Shown here: in pieces, positions 44,605 to 51,616 of the stretch
How the letters are laid out: every line of letters starts with the position of its first letter
How positions within the stretch are numbered: the first letter of the stretch is position 1
Source: Seohaeicola saemankumensis
GTDB taxonomy: Bacteria > Pseudomonadota > Alphaproteobacteria > Rhodobacterales > Rhodobacteraceae
NCBI RefSeq assembly: GCF_021021435.1
Contig: NZ_JAINWI010000014.1
Span: forward strand, 62,001-126,000
DNA length: 64,000 bases
Direction of reading: 5' to 3'
The notes under the pieces: generated by a model
Told to the model about the DNA's origin: nothing
Databases searched by the model: none
Seen by the model: the letters and a program-made list of their open reading frames with translations, nothing else
Made by a program: the position numbers and the translations under genes

Positions 44605-46131
44605 ATGCAAGCAATATTCGATCAGGGCGATGCCGCCCCCTGCCCCAGCCCCTTCAACATGGCCTCCCATGTACTGGCCCATGCCGCCGATCTGCCCGAC
44701 AAGGTGGCGCTCTGTGTCATCGCGCAGGACAGGGCCGATACATGGACCTATGCGCGCCTGGAATCCGCGGTGCGCGGCACCGGCACCGGTCTGCTGGCGG
44801 CAGGCTTCAAGCGCGGTGACATCCTGTTGATGCGGCTGGGCAATACGGTGGATTTCCCGCTGGCCTATCTGGGCGCGATTGCCGTCGGTCTGGTGCCTGT
44901 TCCGACCTCGTCACAACTGACAGCGCCCGAAGTCGACAAGATGGTGGCACAACTGTCGCCGGCCGGTATTCTGCACGATCCGCGTGTCGCCTGCCCTGAA
45001 GATACCAGTCTGCCAGTGATCGACACCGATGCATTGGCCGCAATGCGCGATCTGCCCCCTGCGGAATACGCAATGGGTGATCCAGACCGTCTGGCCTATA
45101 TCATTTATACCTCCGGCACCTCGGGTATCCCGCGGGCGGTCATGCATGCCCATCGCGCAATCTGGGCGCGGCAGATGATGCATCAGGGCTGGTATGGGCT
45201 GACGGCCGCCGACCGCCTGCTGCATGCGGGCGCCTTCAACTGGACCTATACACTGGGCACCGGCCTGATGGACCCGTGGTCGGTCGGCGCAACCGCCCTG
45301 ATTCCCGCCGAAGGCGTTGCAATCGAGGCGCTGCCGCAGCTTCTGGCCAAGCATCAGGCGACGATTTTTGCTGCTGCGCCGGGGGTTTACCGCAAGATCC
45401 TTAGCCATCACGACAAGATGAACCTGCCAACCCTACGCCACGGGCTTGCCGCAGGCGAGAAACTGTCCGACCGCGTGCGCCAGCTATGGAACACAGCCAC
45501 CGGCACCCCGATATTCGAGGCGTACGGGATGTCCGAATGCTCGACCTTCATTTCCGGCAGCCCTGCCCATCCTGCGACACAAGGCACGCTGGGCCGTCCG
45601 CAAGATGGGCGGCGCGTGGCGATCCTTGGCCCTGATGGTCCGGTCGAATTGGGCGCGGAAGGCACGATTGCCGTGGCCGGCACCGATCCCGGCCTGATGC
45701 TGGGCTATTTCGGGGCAGAGGCCGAAACAGCGGCCAGGATGCAGGGCGACTGGTTCCTGACAGGCGATCAGGGTATGATGGATGCGGACGGGCAGATCAC
45801 CTATCTGGGTCGCGCCGACGATATGATGAACGCAGGCGGTTACCGTGTGTCCCCGCTGGAAGTTGAGGCGGCCTTGCTGACCCATCCCGCCATCCGCGAG
45901 GTCGGTGTGACCGATATCGAGGTCAAGCAGGATGCCCGTATCATCGTGGCATTCTATGTCGGCCACCCGACCGACGAAGCCGATCTGAAAGCCTTTGCCG
46001 AAACCTGTCTGGCGCGCTACAAACAACCAAGGGTATATATACAGCTTGAGGCCCTGCCAGCAGGGGCCAATGGCAAGATCCTGCGCCGTGCTTTGAAACC
46101 GATATATGAGGCCCGCCATGGTCAAGCTTGA
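44605..46131 (+). CDS. AMP-dependent acyl-CoA synthetase/ligase
   Basis: A 508-residue adenylating enzyme. Motifs: IIYTSGTSGIPRAVMHAHR (P-loop, about 166-184), FEAYGMSECSTF, GDWFLTGDQGMMDADGQI, GRADDMMNAGGYRVSPLEVE and the catalytic Lys in NGKILRRAL. The layout resembles benzoate-CoA ligase and short- or branched-acid CoA ligases; the substrate cannot be fixed. It opens an operon with a FrnE-like DsbA protein and an MFS exporter and is likely controlled by the XRE-cupin regulator 66 bases upstream. Confidence 0.9.
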   Translation: MQAIFDQGDAAPCPSPFNMASHVLAHAADLPDKVALCVIAQDRADTWTYARLESAVRGTGTGLLAAGFKRGDILLMRLGNTVDFPLAYLGAIAVGLVPVPTSSQLTAPEVDKMVAQLSPAGILHDPRVACPEDTSLPVIDTDALAAMRDLPPAEYAMGDPDRLAYIIYTSGTSGIPRAVMHAHRAIWARQMMHQGWYGLTAADRLLHAGAFNWTYTLGTGLMDPWSVGATALIPAEGVAIEALPQLLAKHQATIFAAAPGVYRKILSHHDKMNLPTLRHGLAAGEKLSDRVRQLWNTATGTPIFEAYGMSECSTFISGSPAHPATQGTLGRPQDGRRVAILGPDGPVELGAEGTIAVAGTDPGLMLGYFGAEAETAARMQGDWFLTGDQGMMDADGQITYLGRADDMMNAGGYRVSPLEVEAALLTHPAIREVGVTDIEVKQDARIIVAFYVGHPTDEADLKAFAETCLARYKQPRVYIQLEALPAGANGKILRRALKPIYEARHGQA

Positions 46132-46789
46132 TATCCTCTCCGATCCGATCTGCCCGTGGTGCCTGATCGGTAAGGCGCAACTGGAACGCGCATTGGAGGC
46201 GCGGCCCGACCATCCCTTCGTGATCGAATGGCATCCGTTCCAGTTGAACCCCGACATGCCCCCCGAAGGCGCCGACAGACGCACCTATCTGGAAGAGAAG
46301 TTCGGCGGCAAGGAACGCGCGGTACAAATCTATTCCCGGATTGCCGGTCACGCAGACGCGGCAGGAATCGAGATCAATTTTGAGGGTATCAAGCGCACGC
46401 CGAACACGCTGGACGCCCACCGCCTGATCCATTGGGCGGGGATAGAGGGCGCGCAACACCGTGTCGTCGCAGCCCTGATGCGCGCCTATTTTCAGGAAGG
46501 GCGCGACATCGGAGACCGTGACACCCTGGCCGATATTGCCGATAACGAAGGTCTGGATGCCGCCGTGATCCGCAAACTTCTGGACAGCCCCGCCGATACC
46601 GATGATATCCGCGCCCGCGACATAGCGGCCCGCGAGATGGGCGTGAATTCGGTGCCGACCTTCATCGTGGCTGGCAAACACGCGGTTCCCGGCGCCCAGT
46701 CCACCGAGGTCTGGCTACGTGTGATCGACGAGATTATGGCGCAGGAAAACGCCTCCGTCACGGGCCCCGAAACGGGCGGGCAGGACTAG
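46118..46789 (+). CDS. DsbA family oxidoreductase, FrnE-like
   Basis: A 223-residue thioredoxin-fold protein without a signal peptide. The start at ATG 46118 overlaps the ligase end by 14 bases, with GAGG 6 bases upstream. The active site is CPWC (residues 12-15). FrnE-type segments: EWHPFQLNPDMP and MGVNSVPTFIVAGKHAVPGAQ (quoted in part: GVNSVPTFIVAGKHAVPG), with the cis-Pro in VPTF. FrnE proteins are cytoplasmic disulphide isomerases or catalysts in aromatic polyketide formation; in this operon the role is unknown. Confidence 0.88.
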   Translation: MVKLDILSDPICPWCLIGKAQLERALEARPDHPFVIEWHPFQLNPDMPPEGADRRTYLEEKFGGKERAVQIYSRIAGHADAAGIEINFEGIKRTPNTLDAHRLIHWAGIEGAQHRVVAALMRAYFQEGRDIGDRDTLADIADNEGLDAAVIRKLLDSPADTDDIRARDIAAREMGVNSVPTFIVAGKHAVPGAQSTEVWLRVIDEIMAQENASVTGPETGGQD

Positions 46790-46795
46790 AACCCG

Positions 46796-48064
46796 ATGAC
46801 AGCGCCGCGCGCCACTGACCCCTCTGCACAGGGTGCGCGCGCCATGCCGTCCAAGGCAGAATTCATCGCGCTGATCGCCATGCTTTTCGCGATCATCGCC
46901 TTTTCGGTGGACTCCATGCTGCCCGCCCTGCCCGTGATCGGGGCCGAACTCAGCCCGCTGGACCCGAACCGCGCGCAACTGATCGTCATTGCTTTTGTGC
47001 TGGGCTTGGGGGCTGCAACGCTGGTGACCGGCCCTATGTCGGATGCCTGGGGACGCAAGCCCGTGATCATTGGCGGGGCTTGCCTTTATGTGTTCGGCGC
47101 ATTTCTGGCTTGGGCCGCTCCCACGCTTGAACTGCTGTTGCTGGCGCGTTTCGTGCAGGGTCTGGGCGCTGCCGGACCGCGTGTTGTCGGCATGGCCATT
47201 GTCCGCGATCTCTATGGCGGGCGCGAGATGGCACGTATCTTGTCCTTTGTGATGCTGGTCTTCATGCTGGTGCCCGCCGTGGCCCCCCTGATCGGCAGCG
47301 GGATCATCTTTGTTGCAGGCTGGCGCGCGCTGTTCGCAGCCTTCGTGCTGTTTGCAGCCCTTGCCACGCTGTGGCTGGCGCTGCGCCTGCCGGAATCCCT
47401 ACCCGTAGCGGCGCGGCGCGCGATGCGGCCTTCTGTGATCAACCGTGCTGTGGTCGAAGTGCTGAAACACCGCGTTGTGCGCCTGTCGATCATGGCCCAG
47501 ACCATGGGCTATGTGCTGCTTTTCTCGACGATCAGCCTGATCCAGCCAGTCTTCGATCAAGTTTTTGACCGCGCCAGCACATTTCCTTTATGGTTCGCAG
47601 GCATGGCTGTAGTCTCTGGTTCTGCCTCGATCCTGAATGCGGCACTGGTGATGCGGTTGGGAATGCAACGCCTGGCCGCGGCCGCCTTTGGGGGGCAGGT
47701 CATCCTGTCCAGCATCATGACGCTGTTCTGGCTGAGCGGGTTGCGCGGGGATGCGATGTTCGCGGTCTATGTTGTCTGGCAATGCACTGTGCTGTTCCAG
47801 TCGGGTCTGACCGTCGGCAATCTCAACGCCATCGCGATGGAGCCGATGGCCCATATCGCAGGCACGGCGGCCAGCGTGATCGGCGCGATTTCCACCGTCG
47901 CAGGCGCGCTGATTGCAGCCCCCATCGCGCTGGTCTTCAACGGCACGCCGCTGCCGATGACGCTGGGCGTGGGCGGGGCCTCAGCCATTGCCTTTGGCCT
48001 GACATGGCGGCTGGTGCGGATCGAGCGGCATCGTCTGCGGAGCGGCGCCGCGCGGCTTAAATAA
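46796..48064 (+). CDS. MFS efflux transporter, Bcr/CflA family
   Basis: A 422-residue protein with 12 predicted helices. Motif A between helices 2 and 3 reads GPMSDAWGRKPVIIGG (about 80-95). RFVQGLGAAGPRVVGMAIVRDLYGGREMA (in part: QGLGAAGPRVVGMAIVRDL) is typical of the DHA1 Bcr/CflA drug exporters. The first 25 residues are polar; a second start at ATG 46844 is possible. It follows the FrnE-like gene after 6 bases and may export the product or substrate of the ligase. Confidence 0.88.
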   Translation: MTAPRATDPSAQGARAMPSKAEFIALIAMLFAIIAFSVDSMLPALPVIGAELSPLDPNRAQLIVIAFVLGLGAATLVTGPMSDAWGRKPVIIGGACLYVFGAFLAWAAPTLELLLLARFVQGLGAAGPRVVGMAIVRDLYGGREMARILSFVMLVFMLVPAVAPLIGSGIIFVAGWRALFAAFVLFAALATLWLALRLPESLPVAARRAMRPSVINRAVVEVLKHRVVRLSIMAQTMGYVLLFSTISLIQPVFDQVFDRASTFPLWFAGMAVVSGSASILNAALVMRLGMQRLAAAAFGGQVILSSIMTLFWLSGLRGDAMFAVYVVWQCTVLFQSGLTVGNLNAIAMEPMAHIAGTAASVIGAISTVAGALIAAPIALVFNGTPLPMTLGVGGASAIAFGLTWRLVRIERHRLRSGAARLK

Positions 48065-48090
48065 ATCTGGTATACAACCGCATACCGTCT

Positions 48091-48118
48091 TTGCAGATCG
48101 CCCGCTTTGCGCTATGAC
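48091..48118 (+). promoter_or_regulatory. predicted promoter of icd
   Basis: TTGCAG (48091-48096), 16 bases, TATGAC (48113-48118), 40 bases before the icd start. Confidence 0.4.
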
Positions 48119-48157
48119 GCGCCCAACTGATTCAACCAACACAAGGGGATTTCCCAT

Positions 48158-49372
48158 ATGACCAAGATCAAGGTAGCCAACCCCGTCGTCGAACTTGACG
48201 GCGACGAGATGACCCGCATCATCTGGGATTTCATCAAGCAGAAACTGATCCTGCCCTATCTGGATATCGACCTGAAATACTACGATCTGGGGATCGAAGA
48301 GCGTGACCGCACCGATGACCAGATCACCATCGACGCCGCCCATGCGATCAAGAAATACGGCGTCGGCGTCAAATGCGCGACCATCACGCCGGACGAGCAG
48401 CGGGTCGAGGAATTTGGCCTCAAGCAGATGTGGCGCAGCCCGAACGGGACGATCCGCAACATCCTTGGCGGCGTAATCTTCCGCGAGCCGATCATCTGCC
48501 AGAACGTGCCGCGCCTTGTGCCGGGCTGGACCCAGCCCATCGTGGTGGGCCGTCACGCTTTCGGCGACCAATACCGCGCCACCGATTTCCGCTTTCCGGG
48601 CGCTGGCAAGCTGACGATCAAATTCGTGGGCGAGGATGGCACCGTGATCGAGCGTGACGTCTTCGACGCCCCCGGCGCCGGCGTGACCATGGCGATGTAT
48701 AACCTTGACGAGTCGATCATCGACTTTGCCCGCGCATCTATGAACTACGGTCTGGTCAAGGGCTGGCCGGTGTACCTGTCCACCAAGAACACCATCCTGA
48801 AAGCCTATGACGGCCGCTTCAAGGATCTGTTCCAGAAGGTCTATGACGAGGAATTCGCGGATAAATTCAAAGCCGCAGGCATCACCTACGAGCACCGCCT
48901 GATCGACGATATGGTCGCCTCGGCGATGAAATGGTCGGGCGGCTATGTCTGGGCTTGCAAGAACTATGACGGCGATGTGCAGTCCGACACCGTGGCGCAG
49001 GGCTTCGGCTCCTTGGGTCTGATGACCTCCGTGCTGATGACCCCCGACGGACAGACCGTTGAGGCGGAAGCCGCCCACGGCACCGTCACGCGGCATTACC
49101 GCCAGCACCAGCAGGGCAAGGAAACCTCGACCAACTCCATCGCGTCGATCTTTGCCTGGACCGGTGGCCTGAAACACCGCGCCAAGCTGGACGACAACGC
49201 GGAACTCGCCCGTTTCGCCGCCACGCTGGAGCAGGTGACCGTGCAGACGGTCGAGGACGGTTTCATGACCAAAGACCTCGCCCTGCTGGTCGGCCCCGAG
49301 CAGAAATGGCTGAGCACCATCGGCTATCTGGAGAAGGTCGACGAGTATCTGAACAAGGCGCTGGCTGGCTGA
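48158..49372 (+). CDS. icd: NADP-dependent isocitrate dehydrogenase
   Basis: A 404-residue enzyme of the eukaryote-like (type II) class. Landmarks: [20 protein letters not shown] at the start, [19 protein letters not shown], the metal-binding [19 protein letters not shown] region (in part) and [19 protein letters not shown]-like cofactor region ([15 protein letters not shown]). It converts isocitrate to 2-oxoglutarate in the TCA cycle. AGGGG lies 10-14 bases before ATG 48158. Its last 28 codons are the upstream copy of a duplicated segment; the gene itself is intact and has a normal C-terminus (EYLNKALAG). Confidence 0.96.
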   Translation: MTKIKVANPVVELDGDEMTRIIWDFIKQKLILPYLDIDLKYYDLGIEERDRTDDQITIDAAHAIKKYGVGVKCATITPDEQRVEEFGLKQMWRSPNGTIRNILGGVIFREPIICQNVPRLVPGWTQPIVVGRHAFGDQYRATDFRFPGAGKLTIKFVGEDGTVIERDVFDAPGAGVTMAMYNLDESIIDFARASMNYGLVKGWPVYLSTKNTILKAYDGRFKDLFQKVYDEEFADKFKAAGITYEHRLIDDMVASAMKWSGGYVWACKNYDGDVQSDTVAQGFGSLGLMTSVLMTPDGQTVEAEAAHGTVTRHYRQHQQGKETSTNSIASIFAWTGGLKHRAKLDDNAELARFAATLEQVTVQTVEDGFMTKDLALLVGPEQKWLSTIGYLEKVDEYLNKALAG

Positions 49373-49425
49373 TTAATCGGTCAGGCTTGAGTTGGAGGGG
49401 GTCGCCTGTGGGCGGCCCCTTTTTC
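49288..49425 (+). repeat. icd 3' end and terminator, upstream copy (attachment-site-like)
   Basis: The last part of icd plus its terminator is repeated at 50107. The first 49 bases (49288-49336) are identical to 50107-50155; the rest shows one V/F codon change, one silent change, an 8-base GGCT expansion in the other copy, and diverged terminators. Confidence 0.85.
49398..49424 (+). terminator. icd terminator
   Basis: A 9-bp stem GGGGTCGCC/GGCGGCCCC (one G-T pair) with loop TGTG, followed by five T. Confidence 0.85.
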
Positions 49426-49471
49426 ATTGGAATATCAGCGCTGTATCAACTTAACCTAAAGAGCGCAGGCG

Positions 49472-49762
49472 CTATACGCCTGCCATCAGGATATCCACCG
49501 CGCGGGTGATCGCATCACCTTGGTCGGCGACTGATCCTCTACGGATCAAGGGCGCGCGGCGCACTGCTGTGATCAACCGTGTTGCAAGGACAAACCGCGC
49601 GCCGTTGAATGCGATCTCGGGGTTCAGGAACCGCACCGCAGGGTAGCCTGACAGAAGCGGTATGACCACGACAGAGGTATCGGGCGGCAACAGGTCGCTT
49701 TCGACAACGACCATGAAGACGCCGTTATACTCTGCCACATCAAAACGGGTCAGCGCGTCCAA
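49472..49762 (-). CDS. ccdB: CcdB family toxin
   Basis: A 96-residue protein (F-plasmid CcdB has 101). Translation seems to start at TTG 49762, inside the end of ccdA (13-base overlap), since no ATG or GTG fits better. Family features: FDVAEYNGVFMVVVESDLL and VVVIPLLSGYPAVRF, then ENDIKNAI-like DAITRAVDIL. CcdB poisons DNA gyrase in the F plasmid system, where the C-terminal Trp-Gly-Ile is needed. Here the end is MAGV, so the Trp is replaced by Ala. The target is therefore uncertain. Confidence 0.88.
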   Translation of the reverse strand: MDALTRFDVAEYNGVFMVVVESDLLPPDTSVVVIPLLSGYPAVRFLNPEIAFNGARFVLATRLITAVRRAPLIRRGSVADQGDAITRAVDILMAGV

Positions 49763-50004
49763 GACGGCCCGCCGGGGGCTGTGTTGATATCGGCCAGCGG
49801 ATGGCCGTTGCGCTCATGCCAGTCCGACTGCGCGGCAAAGGCTGCGGCATTCTCAGCCAGCCAGTTCTGGCGGCGCGCCTCGGCCACGGCTTGGATCAGG
49901 GCCGCCTCCGCCACGGCGGAGACATTGATCTCAAGTGTCCTTGCGGCATCTAGCGCCGCGCTGTCGAGCGTCAGGGAAGTCTTACGTTTTGTCGCTGCGG
50001 TCAT
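49750..50004 (-). CDS. ccdA: CcdA family antitoxin
   Basis: An 84-residue protein. The ribbon-helix-helix N-terminus (KRKTSLTLDSAALDAARTLEINVSAV, in part TSLTLDSAALDAARTLEIN) should bind the operon's promoter. The C-terminal part WLAENAAAFAAQSDWHERNGHPLAD has the NxxxxxxxNxWxExxGxPL pattern of CcdA toxin-binding tails. GGAG lies 8-11 bases before ATG 50004. Direct repeats GGTATA in its promoter are candidate autoregulatory sites. Confidence 0.9.
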   Translation of the reverse strand: MTAATKRKTSLTLDSAALDAARTLEINVSAVAEAALIQAVAEARRQNWLAENAAAFAAQSDWHERNGHPLADINTAPGGPSWTR

Positions 50005-50020
50005 GGGGTGCGCTCCGGTT

Positions 50021-50058
50021 TATACCGTCAAGATATACCGCATGGTGGGGTGTGGCAA
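50021..50058 (-). promoter_or_regulatory. ccdAB promoter with direct repeats
   Basis: Leftward TTGCCA (50058-50053), 17 bases, TATCTT (50035-50030). Two direct repeats GGTATA (50039-50034 and 50026-50021, 13 bp apart) overlap the -10 and start, fitting repression by a CcdA-CcdB complex. Confidence 0.5.
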
Positions 50059-50106
50059 GGTTGGTGTGGGATTGCGAGTGGCTTCATATTGATACCTCGC
50101 CGTGAC

Positions 50107-50250
50107 GGTCGGCCCCGAGCAGAAATGGCTGAGCACCATCGGCTATCTGGAGAAGTTCGACGAGTATCTCAACAAGGCGCTGGCTGGCTGGCTGGCTGAT
50201 TGATCGGTTAGACTGGTGTGGAAGGGTCGCCGATAGGCGGCACCATTTAG
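50107..50250 (+). repeat. displaced icd 3' end and terminator remnant, downstream copy
   Basis: The copy keeps the icd reading frame (ending ALAGWLAD then stop) but has no icd 5' part. It contains four GGCT units where intact icd has two, and an imperfect terminator (GGGTCGCC...GGCGGCACC) followed by TTTTTT near 50250. Confidence 0.85.
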
Positions 50251-50260
50251 TTTTTTGGGA

Positions 50261-51013
50261 CTAGCCAGTTACCTCTTTCTCAATGATATTTGCCAAATAC
50301 TTGATGTCAGGAGAAGAGATTATAAACTGTATCGTTGCTAACACTTCAATTAACGTTCCGTTTATTTTTTGCGGATTGTAATTTTCAAAGTCTACTTCAC
50401 CAGCAGGTGTTCCGAATCTCCAACTTAGAACAGGAAGTAGGTTTTCGGAATCGGATGCGTTCAGCTCAATTGAAATTTCGTGACTGAAAGCAGATAATAA
50501 TTCCTCAAAACGATCTTTTATCTTTCCAGAATGAACGCCGCGATCAACGTTTGCAACAAACTTAATAACCTGCTCTCGGCTAATCCATTCGCCATTCGTG
50601 TAAATTATCCTTTGCTTTTTGAAACTTTCTAAGTTGAGGGGTAAAGTCGATTCTGGGCTATAGCCATCAATCTGCAAGGCTCTTGAACCTTTGCTTGCCA
50701 TGCCTGCAGCAATGTAAATTCCATGCATTGCGGCCCCGCCTGAGACAAAGCTAACAAGTGTTTCTCGGCGAGCTTCCTTATATATCGGGTTGTTGTTGAT
50801 CGACAGTATCTCAATTTTTCCCATACGTGGGCTAGCAATTTTTTGTAGCAAATTTTCTATTAGTAAACGCCTTAATATGGCGCTGGCATGCCTAATATTT
50901 ACTGATCGGGTTTCAAGCTTTTTCACCAAGTCAATAAGATGATAATAGTCTTCAAGAAAAGAAATCGCGTCTTTTCGTGTTTCTGCAATTAATTGGGTAG
51001 GACCTTTATTCAT
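50261..51013 (-). CDS. AT-rich hypothetical protein, accessory
   Basis: A 250-residue protein I do not recognise. It is soluble, without signal peptide or membrane helix, mixed alpha/beta by eye. Notable stretches: HASAILRRLLIENLLQKIA (about 42-60), SFVSGGAAMHGIYIAAGMAS and LPVLSWRFGTPAGEVDF. Base composition is unlike the window: the 120 bases 50281-50400 contain 39 G or C (about 33%). AGAAGG precedes ATG 51013 very closely. It lies directly after the displaced icd end, so it was probably acquired with, or next to, the ccdAB unit. Phage defence or another cargo role is possible but not shown. Confidence 0.7.
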   Translation of the reverse strand: MNKGPTQLIAETRKDAISFLEDYYHLIDLVKKLETRSVNIRHASAILRRLLIENLLQKIASPRMGKIEILSINNNPIYKEARRETLVSFVSGGAAMHGIYIAAGMASKGSRALQIDGYSPESTLPLNLESFKKQRIIYTNGEWISREQVIKFVANVDRGVHSGKIKDRFEELLSAFSHEISIELNASDSENLLPVLSWRFGTPAGEVDFENYNPQKINGTLIEVLATIQFIISSPDIKYLANIIEKEVTG

Positions 51014-51172
51014 ACCTTCTGAACTCGCTTACATCTCTATTGCTTGCACTTGAAATTTAAGATCGCCAACCAAGTGGTGTGTCTGTCAAGTTCTTTTCTC
51101 TCTCCCCCTTCCCTCCCTACCCCCATCCGGTCCACCCTACCCCTCGCCCCGACTCACCAAAGGACCGTCCCC

Positions 51173-51502
51173 ATGCCCTACCTCATCCTCCTCCTCGCTG
51201 TGGTGGCGGAAACCATTGGCACGTCCGCCTTGCAGGCCAGCCAACAATTCACGCGACCTTGGCCCTCGGTGCTGGTGGTGGTGGCTTACGGGGTCAGTTT
51301 CTATCTGCTGGCGCAGACGCTCGCCTTTATGCCGGTGGGCGTGGTCTATGCGCTCTGGTCCGGCCTTGGCATCGTGCTGATCGCGATTATCGGGTTTCTG
51401 GTCTTCGGCCAGCGGCTTGACCTGCCTGCCGTTCTGGGGATGGGCATGATCCTTGGCGGGATCGTGGTGATCCATCTGTTCTCGAATGCCTCGCCGCATT
51501 AA
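51173..51502 (+). CDS. small multidrug resistance (SMR) efflux protein, EmrE/QacE type
   Basis: A 109-residue membrane protein starting at ATG 51173 with AAGGA 8-12 bases upstream. Four helices. The essential Glu is at about residue 13 in AVVAETIGTSAL, followed by YALWSGLGIVLIAIIG. SMR dimers exchange protons for cationic compounds; some members are guanidinium exporters, and specificity is unclear here. The upstream 80 bases are strongly pyrimidine-rich. It sits at the right border of the accessory region. Confidence 0.93.
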   Translation: MPYLILLLAVVAETIGTSALQASQQFTRPWPSVLVVVAYGVSFYLLAQTLAFMPVGVVYALWSGLGIVLIAIIGFLVFGQRLDLPAVLGMGMILGGIVVIHLFSNASPH

Positions 51503-51616
51503 GGGCGGCGGCACGGTCCGGCCAAGCGAATAACCCCTGCCCGCTTCCCCCTTGAGCAATTGTCTTTTGATCGGTTTGTGTCTAGCTAACGGGCTGAACG
51601 CGAGGGGCAAAGGTCA

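Larger units (their letters stand above)
49337..50155. mobile_element. candidate mini-island at the icd 3' end carrying ccdAB
   Basis: An 819-bp unit bounded by directly repeated icd 3' ends and holding only ccdA and ccdB. This is the outcome of site-specific integration in which the element brings a substitute 3' end. icd 3' ends are known targets of lambdoid phage 21 and e14 in E. coli. No integrase gene is present, so it may be a remnant or be moved in trans; divergence of the two copies argues against a recent simple tandem duplication. The island may extend further right through the AT-rich gene. Confidence 0.5.

Noticed and set aside
47981-49177. 398-codon minus-strand frame opposite icd
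   Set aside because: Antisense shadow of icd.
49288-50155. Simple recent tandem duplication as explanation for the icd repeat
   Set aside because: The two copies have diverged terminators, codon changes and a GGCT expansion, and unrelated genes lie between; integration with an imported 3' end fits better, though an old duplication is not excluded.
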